From the NCBI GenBank assembly GCA_004552385.1, contig SFOL01000001.1, positions 1 to 64,000 on the forward strand: a stretch of 64,000 nt of DNA. Direction: 5' to 3'. Each line of letters starts with the position of its first letter. Position 1 is the stretch's first letter. The DNA comes from Bacteroidales bacterium (GTDB lineage Bacteria; Bacteroidota; Bacteroidia; Bacteroidales; Marinilabiliaceae). The notes under the pieces are model-generated. The model ran no database searches. It had not been told where the DNA came from and was given only the letters and a program-made list of their open reading frames with translations. Made by a program: the position numbers and the translations under genes. Shown one piece after another: positions 35,387 through 43,921 of the stretch.

Positions 35387-37645
35387 ATGATAAAGAACAT
35401 AATCAGGGCGTCATTTATAGGCGTGATGCTCAGCATGATAGCCGCTACTGTACTCGACCAGGCTCTCGTGACGGGCTTCGCCGCGGCGCACGTATACTCG
35501 GCATGGTGGTTCTGCCTGCTTTGGGCCATAATGGCCGTGGCCTCATTTGCGTACATAGCCAAGAGCGGCATGAGGAAGAGGCCGGCCCCGCTGCTTCTGC
35601 ACATCTCGTTCGGAGTAATACTCGCCGGGGCGCTGGCCACGCACACGATGGGCGAGCAGGGCGTGATGCGCATACGCGAAGGGGGCGAGACGAGGCAATT
35701 CGTAAGCGACGATGGGAAACTCACAGACCTGCCGTTCGCAGTCTCGCTGAACAAGTTCGAGATAATTACATACCCCGGGACGGACTCACCCATGGACTAC
35801 GTGAGCCACGTCTCGTTCCGAGGCGAAGACGGCTACAGCCAAGACGCTCAAATATCAATGAACAACATAGCCACCCACATGGGCTACCGCTTCTACCAGG
35901 CGTCTTACGACCCCGACAGGCGCGGAACCCTCCTCTCCGTCAGCCACGACCCTGTGGGGATAGGCGTAACATACACAGGCTACGCCATGCTCTTCATATC
36001 GCTGCTCCTCCTGCTCATCATGCCCGGCGAGACGTTCCGGCGCAGCCTCAAGGCACTGAACGACAGGGCGAAGTCGGCAGCCGCAAAAACGGCAGTGGTG
36101 GCGCTTTCGCTGGCAACGTGGGTCAACGCCGAGGCGCAAAAAATTGAAGTGGAGGCCGACGTGACGGAGGTGATGCCGGCCGACGTGGCAGCACGGTTTG
36201 GCGACTTGCACGCCTACTATAATGGGCGCGTATGCCCTCTGCAGACTGTAGCGAAAGACTTCACAATGAAGCTCTACGGACGCGACACATACATGGGGCT
36301 CACGAGCGAGCAGGTCTTGATGGGCTGGACGCTCGACGCTCCAAGATGGGCGGGCGTACGCATGATAAGAATCAAGCGCGCGGCGGCCGCTGAGCTGGGG
36401 ATGAAAGAGACCCTCGTTTCATACGACGACCTGGCGAATGGCGACCTGCCGGCGAAAATAAGGAAGGCGCACGAAGAGGGCGGGACATCGGCCCGCGCCC
36501 TCGAAGAGGCCGAGGAGAAGGCTGACGTAATACGCATGCTCTTTGCCGGGCAGATGCTCAAGGTCTTCCCTCTGGCCGACAGCGCACGAGCAGTGAAATG
36601 GTACAGCCCCGCCGACGCCCTGCCGCGCTCCACGGGCGAGGCGACGTCTTCTTTCGTAAGAGACATTTTCGGCCGGGCCGCTGATGGCATCAAGACACGC
36701 GACTGGGAGACGGTGGGGAGCGTGGCGGACCGCGTGGCGGAGTTCCAGCGCATAGCCGCCCGCGGCACGGGCGCACTGCCCCCGGCCGGCAAGTTCAAGG
36801 CGGAGAAGGCCTATAACAAGCTGGGGGTCACCCGCCCTCTGGCCATGACGCTGACCGCCGTGGGCATCATGTTCTTCTTCATCGTGGCCTATCTCTGGGG
36901 CCAGGGCATAACGAGCCGTGCCATGCGAATATTCACCGCCACGCTGTCGGCGCTCCTCGGCCTGGTGGGGGCGTATCTCGCGGCCATGTTCTGCCTCAGG
37001 TGGTACGTCGGCGGCCACCTGCCGCTAAGCAACGGGTATGAGACAATGCAATTTATGAGCCTCTGCGCGATAGTGTGCTCCTTGGCGTGCACGCGCCGTT
37101 TCGCCCTCGCCCTGCCGTTCGGCTACCTGCTATCGGGCCTCACGATGATGGTCTCAATGTTTGGCGAGAGCAACCCGCAGGTCACCAACCTCATGCCAGT
37201 GCTCCAATCACCGTTGCTGAGCGTCCACGTGTGTCTCGTCATGATATCATACAGCCTCCTGGCGTTCACGGCGCTCAACGGGCTTGCCGCCATAGCGATG
37301 AGAGCCATGCCGTTGCGTGCCGACACCACCGGCGAGCGCATCGAGACGCTGGCCGCCATAAGCCGGGTGCTGCTGACGCCCGCCGTGGCGTGTCTGGCCG
37401 CGGGCATCTTTGTGGGCGCGATATGGGCCAACCAGTCGTGGGGCAGGTACTGGGGCTGGGATCCCAAGGAGGTGTGGGCACTCATAACAATGATGTTCTA
37501 CGCCATACCGTTCCACCCCACCCTCTCCGGCCGGCTGGGCAAAGCCATGGCGCTTCACATTTTCCTCGCGCTGGCTTTCGCCTGCGTCCTGATGACCTAT
37601 TTCGGCGTGAACTACCTGCTGGGCGGAATGCACTCCTACGCATAG
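35387..37645 (+). CDS. ccsBA: Fused cytochrome c synthase CcsBA (ResB-CcsA)
   Basis: A 752-aa inner-membrane protein of system II cytochrome c maturation, which exports heme and joins it to CxxCH motifs. The N-terminal ResB-like part has helices at about 5-30, 40-60 and 65-80, a periplasmic segment (GEQGVMRIREGGETRQF to YRFYQASYDPDRRG), and another helix near 200. A large soluble region (about 240-470) precedes the CcsA-type part with six or more helices. The WWD-type heme-handling motif GRYWGWDPKEVWAL starts at residue 686, with LSNGYETMQF before it. Divergent to an operon encoding two c-heme lipoproteins, its probable clients. Confidence 0.92.
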   Translation: MIKNIIRASFIGVMLSMIAATVLDQALVTGFAAAHVYSAWWFCLLWAIMAVASFAYIAKSGMRKRPAPLLLHISFGVILAGALATHTMGEQGVMRIREGGETRQFVSDDGKLTDLPFAVSLNKFEIITYPGTDSPMDYVSHVSFRGEDGYSQDAQISMNNIATHMGYRFYQASYDPDRRGTLLSVSHDPVGIGVTYTGYAMLFISLLLLLIMPGETFRRSLKALNDRAKSAAAKTAVVALSLATWVNAEAQKIEVEADVTEVMPADVAARFGDLHAYYNGRVCPLQTVAKDFTMKLYGRDTYMGLTSEQVLMGWTLDAPRWAGVRMIRIKRAAAAELGMKETLVSYDDLANGDLPAKIRKAHEEGGTSARALEEAEEKADVIRMLFAGQMLKVFPLADSARAVKWYSPADALPRSTGEATSSFVRDIFGRAADGIKTRDWETVGSVADRVAEFQRIAARGTGALPPAGKFKAEKAYNKLGVTRPLAMTLTAVGIMFFFIVAYLWGQGITSRAMRIFTATLSALLGLVGAYLAAMFCLRWYVGGHLPLSNGYETMQFMSLCAIVCSLACTRRFALALPFGYLLSGLTMMVSMFGESNPQVTNLMPVLQSPLLSVHVCLVMISYSLLAFTALNGLAAIAMRAMPLRADTTGERIETLAAISRVLLTPAVACLAAGIFVGAIWANQSWGRYWGWDPKEVWALITMMFYAIPFHPTLSGRLGKAMALHIFLALAFACVLMTYFGVNYLLGGMHSYA

Positions 37646-37695
37646 GCCCCGCCAGAGGCGCGAGGGGGAGGGCGAGAGCCGGCCGTTATTTTTGA

Positions 37696-37727
37696 TTTGT
37701 CTATATTAGTGTTTTGAGGTAAATTTG
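37696..37727 (+). promoter_or_regulatory. Promoter of the recJ transcript
   Basis: TTTG (37696-37699), 20 bases, then TAAATTTG (37720-37727): a full Bacteroidetes -33/-7 promoter. Transcription would start near 37734, so the first in-frame ATG (37733) would not be on the mRNA. The start at 37775 is therefore preferred. Confidence 0.7.
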
Positions 37728-37774
37728 CTAAAATGGGCCATGGTCGAAAAAAAACGCATGGCGCCAATAAGACA

Positions 37775-39502
37775 ATGAAGAGGTGGAACATAGAGGAGCG
37801 GCCCCAAGCCGGCCAGGCGGAGCTGCTGGCTCGCCAGGTCGGGGTGTCGGCCGTCACGGCCGCGCTGCTTATCGAAAGGGGCATAACCACCCCCGAGCGG
37901 GCCGACGCCTACCTCAACCCGCGGCTGAGCAGGCTGCACGACCCCTTTCTGATGCGCGACATGCGCAAGGCCGTGGCCAGAATAGAAACCGCCCTGGCCC
38001 GAGGCGAGAAAATACTCATATATGGTGACTATGACGTCGACGGGGCGACAGCCGTCGCGCTTGTCTATAAGACGCTGAGGCGCATAGAGGGCTCGGCAGA
38101 GAGGCTCGGGTTCTACATCCCGGACCGCTACTCCGAGGGCTACGGCATATCGCGCCAAGGGCTGGACTACGCCTCGTCGGGCGGCTTCAGCCTGGTCATA
38201 GCCCTCGACTGCGGCATCAAGGCCGTCGAGCGCATGGACGAGGCGCGCCAGAGGGGCATCGACTTCATAATATGCGACCACCACGTGGCGGGAGAGCGCC
38301 TGCCGGACGTCGCGGCGTGCCTCGACCCCAAGCGTCCCGACTGCCAATATCCGGATAAGAACCTCTCCGGATGCGGAGTGGGTTATAAGCTCATGGAGGC
38401 GCTCTACATAAGCAAGGGGATGGATCTCAACGAGCTGACGGAGCACCTCGACATGCTCGTGATCAGCATAGCGTCAGACATAGTGCCCATGACGGGCGAG
38501 AACAGGATCTTCGCCCACTGGGGACTCAAGAGGCTCAACTCGCGCCCCAGCGTGGGGCTCAAAGCCATAATGGACGTGGCGGGCGTCGACGCTGGCCATG
38601 CGGGCATAGGCGACATCGTCTTCAAGATTGGGCCGCGCATAAACGCCGCAGGGCGAATGGGCGACGGGGCCGACGCCGTCAGGCTGCTAATATCCACTGA
38701 CCCGCGCGAGGCCATGGAGATGAGCTCCCACATGGACGGAAGCAACGACGAGAGGAAAGACCTCGACCGCGAGATCACGCGCGAGGCCATGGACATGATA
38801 TGCTCGAGCGATGAGATGAGAGACGCAAGCTCCATAGTGGTCTACAAGCCCACGTGGAGCAAAGGCGTCATAGGCATCGTGGCGTCGAGGCTGACGGAGA
38901 CTTTCGCAAGGCCCGCCGTGGTGCTGACAAGGTCGCAGGCCGACCCGAGGCTGGCCACGGGCAGCGCGCGCTCTGTGGCGGGTTTCGACCTCTACAAGGG
39001 CATAGAGTCATGCGCCGACATATTAGAGGACTTCGGCGGTCACACGCACGCCGCGGGCCTCACCATGAGGGTGGAGAACGTCCCGGATTTCACAAGGCGG
39101 TTTAACCGGTATGTGGACGAGAACACGCCGGAGCCGGACCCCACACCGACCATCGACGTCGACCTGGAGATCGGCCTGGCCGACATAAACAGGGGGCTGA
39201 TCCACGAGCTGGAGAAAATGTCGCCATTCGGCCCAGGCAACGAGAAGCCCGTCTTCGTCACACGCGGGGTGTACGACTACAGCACGTCGAAAGTATTCGG
39301 GCACGCAAGGCAGCACCTGAAACTTGACATGATAGAGACCGACGGCCGCGACGTCAGGACAGGCATAGGCTTCGGGCTGGGTGACATGTACCGCCTAATC
39401 GAGGACCGGCAGTTCGACATCTGCTACACCATAGACCGCAACATATACCGCGGGCGCCCCGTGGTGCAGCTCATGATAAAAGACATCCACACAAGAAGAT
39501 AA
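37775..39502 (+). CDS. recJ: Single-stranded-DNA exonuclease RecJ
   Basis: A 575-aa DHH-family nuclease, the same length as E. coli RecJ. It has the phosphoesterase motifs IYGDYDVDGATAV (motif I), the ALDCGI stretch with its metal-binding Asp, and CDHHVAG (motif III), then GPRINAAGRMGDG and a C-terminal DHHA1 domain with GGHTHAAGLT. It degrades single strands 5' to 3' in recombination, mismatch and base-excision repair. First gene of a plus-strand run recJ, aminopeptidase, ppx, response regulator with gaps of 36, 29 and 21 bp. Confidence 0.95.
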   Translation: MKRWNIEERPQAGQAELLARQVGVSAVTAALLIERGITTPERADAYLNPRLSRLHDPFLMRDMRKAVARIETALARGEKILIYGDYDVDGATAVALVYKTLRRIEGSAERLGFYIPDRYSEGYGISRQGLDYASSGGFSLVIALDCGIKAVERMDEARQRGIDFIICDHHVAGERLPDVAACLDPKRPDCQYPDKNLSGCGVGYKLMEALYISKGMDLNELTEHLDMLVISIASDIVPMTGENRIFAHWGLKRLNSRPSVGLKAIMDVAGVDAGHAGIGDIVFKIGPRINAAGRMGDGADAVRLLISTDPREAMEMSSHMDGSNDERKDLDREITREAMDMICSSDEMRDASSIVVYKPTWSKGVIGIVASRLTETFARPAVVLTRSQADPRLATGSARSVAGFDLYKGIESCADILEDFGGHTHAAGLTMRVENVPDFTRRFNRYVDENTPEPDPTPTIDVDLEIGLADINRGLIHELEKMSPFGPGNEKPVFVTRGVYDYSTSKVFGHARQHLKLDMIETDGRDVRTGIGFGLGDMYRLIEDRQFDICYTIDRNIYRGRPVVQLMIKDIHTRR

Positions 39503-39538
39503 AACAGAGCAAGGCGAAAAACGCCAAGAAATACAGAC

Positions 39539-40984
39539 ATGTTCAGCACACAGACCTACACCAACCGCCGAGACAGACTGGCCAACCTCATGCCAGGCTC
39601 CCTCATGCTCTTCGTCGGCAACGACGACGCCTCATTCAACTACCACGACAACCAATACCGCTTCCGCCAAGACAGCACCTTCCTATACCTCTTCGGACTC
39701 GACTCGGCATGCATGGCCGCCATAATGGACACAGCCTCGGGCGAGACGACAATCTTTGCCGACGACGTCAGCATGGACGACATCGTATGGACGGGGCCCA
39801 TGGAGAGCGTGGCGGACCGCGCAGCCAGAGCGGGCGTGAGCAAGACGCGGCCCATGGCCGACCTTGATGCTTGCCTCAAGCGCGCGGCGGCGGGGGGCAG
39901 GACGGTGCACTACGTGCCGCCATACCGCGGCAGGACGATAATAAAGATAGCCGAGCTGACGGGCAAGACGCCCGCCGAGGTCAAGACGGGCAGCTCCACC
40001 GAGCTGACAAAGGCCCTCGTGAAGCTGCGCTCGGTAAAAGAGCAGTGCGAGATAGACGACATGGACCGCCAGATGGCGTTCGGATACGCCATGCACACAG
40101 CGGCCATGCGGATGGCCCACGAGGGCTATACCGAGAACGACATAATGGCCCAAGTGGAGTTCGAAGCCCTCAAGGGCGGCGGCCCGGTATCATTCCCAAC
40201 AATATGCACCATCCACGGCGAGACGCTCCACAACCACGGCTACACCCACCCCCTGGAGGCCGGACGCCTGCTGCTGGTCGACGCAGGGTGCGAAAGCCCC
40301 AACCACTACGCCACAGACAACACGCGCACGACGCCCGTGGGCGGGCAGTTCACCACACGCCAGCGCGAAGTGTACGAGGTGGTGCTGGCGGCCAACAACG
40401 CCGTGGCCGCCGCGGCAAGGCCGGGCGTGACATACAAAGAGATGCACATGCTGGCAAGCCGAGTCATAGTGGACGGGCTCAAAGCGATAGGCCTGATGAG
40501 GGGCGACACCGACGAGGCCGTGGCAGCGGGGGCGCAAGCCCTCTTCATGCCCCACGGCATAGGGCACATGCTGGGCCTTGACGTGCACGACATGGAGAAC
40601 TACGGCGAAGACCTCGTGGGATATGACGACGAGGTGAGGCGCGACAGCCAGTTCGGACTCGCCTCGCTCAGGCTGGGCAGGAGGCTGCAGGAGGGCTTCT
40701 GCGTCACCGACGAGCCGGGCATTTACTTCATCCCCGAACTCATTGACCGATGGAAGGCCGGGCACATTTGCGAGCATTTTGTCAACTTTAGCAAGCTGGA
40801 GACGTACAAAGACTTCGGCGGCATCAGGATTGAGGACGACCTGCTGATAACGAAAGACGGATGCAGGGTGATGGGCGGCACGAGACTGCCCTCGACACCC
40901 GACGAGGTTGAGGCAGAGGCCAACAGCGGCAACAACAAGAGCCGCGGGGCGAACGGCAGAGACCGCCTGACGCAAGAGAATTAG
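39539..40984 (+). CDS. pepP: Xaa-Pro aminopeptidase (aminopeptidase P, M24B)
   Basis: A 481-aa cytoplasmic metallopeptidase that removes an N-terminal residue preceding proline. The N-terminal domain (about 1-170) is of the AMP_N type (DNQYRFRQDSTFLYLFGLD). The pita-bread domain carries the five metal ligands: Asp in LLLVDAG, Asp in YATDNTRT, His in HGIGHMLGLDVHD, Glu in TDEPGIYF and Glu in GGIRIEDD. The TDNTRT motif replaces the more usual SDITRT. The tail (about 460-481) is hydrophilic and probably disordered. It lies in the recJ-ppx run. Confidence 0.92.
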   Translation: MFSTQTYTNRRDRLANLMPGSLMLFVGNDDASFNYHDNQYRFRQDSTFLYLFGLDSACMAAIMDTASGETTIFADDVSMDDIVWTGPMESVADRAARAGVSKTRPMADLDACLKRAAAGGRTVHYVPPYRGRTIIKIAELTGKTPAEVKTGSSTELTKALVKLRSVKEQCEIDDMDRQMAFGYAMHTAAMRMAHEGYTENDIMAQVEFEALKGGGPVSFPTICTIHGETLHNHGYTHPLEAGRLLLVDAGCESPNHYATDNTRTTPVGGQFTTRQREVYEVVLAANNAVAAAARPGVTYKEMHMLASRVIVDGLKAIGLMRGDTDEAVAAGAQALFMPHGIGHMLGLDVHDMENYGEDLVGYDDEVRRDSQFGLASLRLGRRLQEGFCVTDEPGIYFIPELIDRWKAGHICEHFVNFSKLETYKDFGGIRIEDDLLITKDGCRVMGGTRLPSTPDEVEAEANSGNNKSRGANGRDRLTQEN

Positions 40985-41013
40985 CCGCAGCCTGAAAACA
41001 AAGAACACAAAGA

Positions 41014-41955
41014 ATGAGATTAGCAATAATAGACATCGGGACCAACACGATAAACCTGCTGGTGGCTGACACTAAACCCAACGGAGCGTACAACATCATA
41101 AGCAGCACCAAGGTGACGGCGCGACTGGGCAAGGGCGGAATAAACGACGGCAGGCTGACCCCCGAGGCCATAAAGCGCGGGCTCGACGCCATAGACACCC
41201 ACATGAAGACGCTCGCCTCGCTGGGCAAGGTGGACAAGATTGTGGCCGTAGGCACATCCGCAATGCGGAACGCCGCCAACGCCGACGAGTTCTCAAAGGC
41301 GGTGGAGGAGAAATACGGCTTCGGCATAAGAATAATAAGCGGCGAGGAGGAGGCGCGCATGATTTTCGACGGAGTGAAGCAAGTGATGCCGCTCGGCCGC
41401 GAGCGCGTGCTCATTCTCGACATAGGCGGCGGAAGCTGCGAATTCATCATAGCCAACAAAGACGGCGTGGCGTGGGCCCACAGCTATGAGCTGGGCATGG
41501 CGCGCATCCTTGACAAATTCCACCCCTCGGACCCCATAACCCACAAGGAGGTCATGGCCATCGAGGCCTACATACGCCAAGGAGTGAGCCAAGAGGGGGC
41601 CAACCTCTACGACGCCATAAGGAACTTCCCGGCCACGACTCTCGTCGGAACGTCCGGCTCTTTCGACACCATAGCGTCACTCGTGGCGGCAAGGAACCAC
41701 CCCCTGCTCAACGTCGCCCTCTCGACATCCTACGAAATCCCGATGCCGAGCTTCGACGAGACATACCGCAAACTGATAGCCTCGACGGCCGACGAGAGGA
41801 AGACGATGGGTAACATGGACCAGGCGCGCATAGACCTTATCGTGCCGGGCGCTATATTCATCAACTTCGTCTTGACGGAGCTAAAGATGGAGAGGCTGTA
41901 CCAGTGTGGCTTCGCCCTTAAGCAAGGCTCAGTACTTAACTTCGCAACAGAATAA
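41014..41955 (+). CDS. ppx: Ppx/GppA-family exopolyphosphatase
   Basis: A 313-aa protein of the actin-like ATPase superfamily that hydrolyses polyphosphate or guanosine pentaphosphate. The phosphate-1 loop IIDIGTNTINLLVAD opens the protein. The phosphate-2 motif VLILDIGGGSCEFI lies near residue 135, with GEEEAR before it. It is the short form (about 300 aa) without the C-terminal HD domain of E. coli Ppx. Substrate preference between polyphosphate and pppGpp is not predictable. Follows pepP by 29 bp. Confidence 0.9.
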   Translation: MRLAIIDIGTNTINLLVADTKPNGAYNIISSTKVTARLGKGGINDGRLTPEAIKRGLDAIDTHMKTLASLGKVDKIVAVGTSAMRNAANADEFSKAVEEKYGFGIRIISGEEEARMIFDGVKQVMPLGRERVLILDIGGGSCEFIIANKDGVAWAHSYELGMARILDKFHPSDPITHKEVMAIEAYIRQGVSQEGANLYDAIRNFPATTLVGTSGSFDTIASLVAARNHPLLNVALSTSYEIPMPSFDETYRKLIASTADERKTMGNMDQARIDLIVPGAIFINFVLTELKMERLYQCGFALKQGSVLNFATE

Positions 41956-41962
41956 AAAGAGC

Positions 41963-41969
41963 AAGGAGG
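41963..41969 (+). promoter_or_regulatory. Shine-Dalgarno sequence before the sigma-54 activator gene
   Basis: AAGGAGG lies 7 bases before the ATG at 41977, a near-perfect ribosome-binding site. Such sites are uncommon in Bacteroidetes genomes and are absent from most genes in this window. Confidence 0.5.
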
Positions 41970-41976
41970 GAGAGAC

Positions 41977-43140
41977 ATGGCCAACATACTCCTTATTGAC
42001 GACGAGAGGGGAATCCGCAACACGCTTGGCGAAATCCTGACCATGGAGGGCTACAACGTGACCGTGGCCGAGGACGGGGCGAAAGGCATCGAGGCGTTCA
42101 CCAACGGAGACTTCGACGCCGTCCTGACCGACATCAAGATGCCAAACATGGACGGCATGGAGGTGCTAAGCAAGCTGACGGAAATGAAGCCGGACTGCCC
42201 CGTCATAATGATCTCCGGCCACGGTGACATCGACACTGCCGTCGAGTGCATAAAAAAGGGCGCCTACGACTTCATCCAGAAGCCGCCCGACCTGAACAGG
42301 GTCACCATAACCCTCAAGAACGCGGTGGAAAAGGGCGCGCTGGTGGTCGAGACCAAGACTCTGAAAAAGAAAGTGGCGCACACATACGACATGGTGGGCG
42401 ACTCGGCCCCCATGCAGAGAGTGCGCGACATGATTGCCAAAGTGGCGGCGACCGATGCGCGGGTGCTCATCCTGGGGGCCAACGGCACGGGCAAGGAGCT
42501 CGTGGCGAGGGCGCTCCACGAGAACAGTCCGAGAGCCAAATGCCCATTCGTGGAGGTGAACTGCGCGGCCATCCCGTCAGAGCTCATCGAGAGCGAGCTC
42601 TTCGGGCACGAGAAAGGCGCGTTCACGTCGGCAGTGAAGCAACGGATAGGCAGGTTTGAACAGGCCTCGGGCGGCACACTGTTTCTTGACGAGATAGGCG
42701 ACATGAGCCTGCCGGCGCAAGCCAAGGTGCTACGCGCTCTCCAAGAGAAGACCATAACAAGGGTGGGCGGCGAGAAAGAGATTAAAGTGGACGTGAGGGT
42801 GGTGGCCGCCACCAACAAGAACCTGGCGGAGGAGATCAAGGCGGGCAACTTCCGCGAAGACCTCTACCACAGGCTCAGCGTCATCATCATCAACGTGCCG
42901 ACTCTCAACGAGAGGGCCGACGACATCCCGGCACTGGCCTCTTACTTCCTGAGCCAAGTGGCGCAAGAGATGAACGTGCCGGAAAAGAAAATCTCGCCGG
43001 AGGCCATTGAAGCCCTAAAGAAGATTAACTGGACGGGCAACATACGCGAGTTCCGCAACGTCATGGAGAGGCTCACCATTCTCGCGTCAGCCGAAATAAC
43101 GGCCGATGACGTGAGCAACTACGCGCGCCCCATAGGCTGA
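41977..43140 (+). CDS. Sigma-54-activator response regulator without DNA-binding domain
   Basis: A 387-aa protein with a receiver domain (1-120; phospho-acceptor Asp52, VLTDIKMP) and a sigma-54-interacting AAA+ domain (about 138-380; Walker A GANGTGKE at 167-174, Walker B TLFLDEIG at 234-241). The sigma-54 contact loop reads GAFTSA at 214-219 instead of GAFTGA. The chain stops at the end of the AAA+ module; the usual Fis-type helix-turn-helix is missing. It may therefore act from solution or through a partner. No sensor kinase is adjacent; rpoN itself is at 56393-57859. Confidence 0.88.
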   Translation: MANILLIDDERGIRNTLGEILTMEGYNVTVAEDGAKGIEAFTNGDFDAVLTDIKMPNMDGMEVLSKLTEMKPDCPVIMISGHGDIDTAVECIKKGAYDFIQKPPDLNRVTITLKNAVEKGALVVETKTLKKKVAHTYDMVGDSAPMQRVRDMIAKVAATDARVLILGANGTGKELVARALHENSPRAKCPFVEVNCAAIPSELIESELFGHEKGAFTSAVKQRIGRFEQASGGTLFLDEIGDMSLPAQAKVLRALQEKTITRVGGEKEIKVDVRVVAATNKNLAEEIKAGNFREDLYHRLSVIIINVPTLNERADDIPALASYFLSQVAQEMNVPEKKISPEAIEALKKINWTGNIREFRNVMERLTILASAEITADDVSNYARPIG

Positions 43141-43244
43141 AAAAGCCGCCAGACAAGGCACAAAGACGGCGCATGAGGTTAAAAATATAATGTGATAGCT
43201 GATTATTTCGGCCCTTTTTGATAATTTTAAGGGTCGAAAATGAA

Positions 43245-43793
43245 ATGATGAGCCGAATATCTCACCAAAAATTCTCGTTCAGCCTCGGCCAGCCAGGCGA
43301 GGCGACAGCTTGCTACGTAACGGACGGCACGGAGACCGAGTTCGAGCTTAGTAACGTATGCAACCCGTTGGCCGACATGCTAATGGCCATGGCATCGCTT
43401 GTAACGAACCCCGCACAGCTATGGGACGGCAGCAACACAGCCGCCTTCACGTGGTACTCCGAAAAGGAGAGCTACGATTGGACTCTCACGGCCATGCATG
43501 ACGGGGCTCTGTGCATCCGCGTGACACAGTCTTGCGAGTTCTTTGGCGAAGACGAGATCGAGGTCGTCAACGGCGAGTGCGACATTGAGGAGTTCATAGC
43601 CTGCGTCACCCGCGAGATGGACCGCTTCATTAAAACGGTCGGACTGCTCAACTACCACCAGCAGTGGCAGACGGGCGAGTTCCCGCTCACTTACTTCCTG
43701 ATTCTCAAGAAGCACCTGATCGACCAGGACCTGTGGGGCGAGAGCGAGGACGGTGCGACTCTTAGCGACGAGACGCGCCTGATGCTCTGTTAG
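43245..43793 (+). CDS. Hypothetical protein
   Basis: A 182-aa acidic cytoplasmic protein that I do not recognise. The longer frame would begin with a TTG at 43218; two consecutive ATG codons at 43245 and 43248 are better starts. It has no signal peptide or membrane segment. A beta-rich first two thirds (FSFSLGQPGEATACYVTDG, AFTWYSEKESYDWTL) with several Trp and Cys is followed by a helical end (FIACVTREMDRFIKTVGLL, FLILKKHLIDQDLW). It stands alone, with a strong terminator 62 bases downstream. Confidence 0.6.
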   Translation: MMSRISHQKFSFSLGQPGEATACYVTDGTETEFELSNVCNPLADMLMAMASLVTNPAQLWDGSNTAAFTWYSEKESYDWTLTAMHDGALCIRVTQSCEFFGEDEIEVVNGECDIEEFIACVTREMDRFIKTVGLLNYHQQWQTGEFPLTYFLILKKHLIDQDLWGESEDGATLSDETRLMLC

Positions 43794-43855
43794 GCTCAAG
43801 CAGCGCCAGCCTTTCTGTCAGAAAACCATACATCCGCCTACGAAGCGAAACGTCA

Positions 43856-43889
43856 AAAAGCCCCGGGGGTTACAACTCCCGGGGCTTTT
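43856..43889. terminator. Bidirectional terminator between the hypothetical gene and porZ
   Basis: A 12-bp stem (43856-43867 with 43878-43889) with flanking A4 and T4 runs. It separates two convergent genes and can end both. Confidence 0.9.
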
Positions 43890-43921
43890 CACATCCATGC
43901 GCGGATATAATCAGGAGGCGA

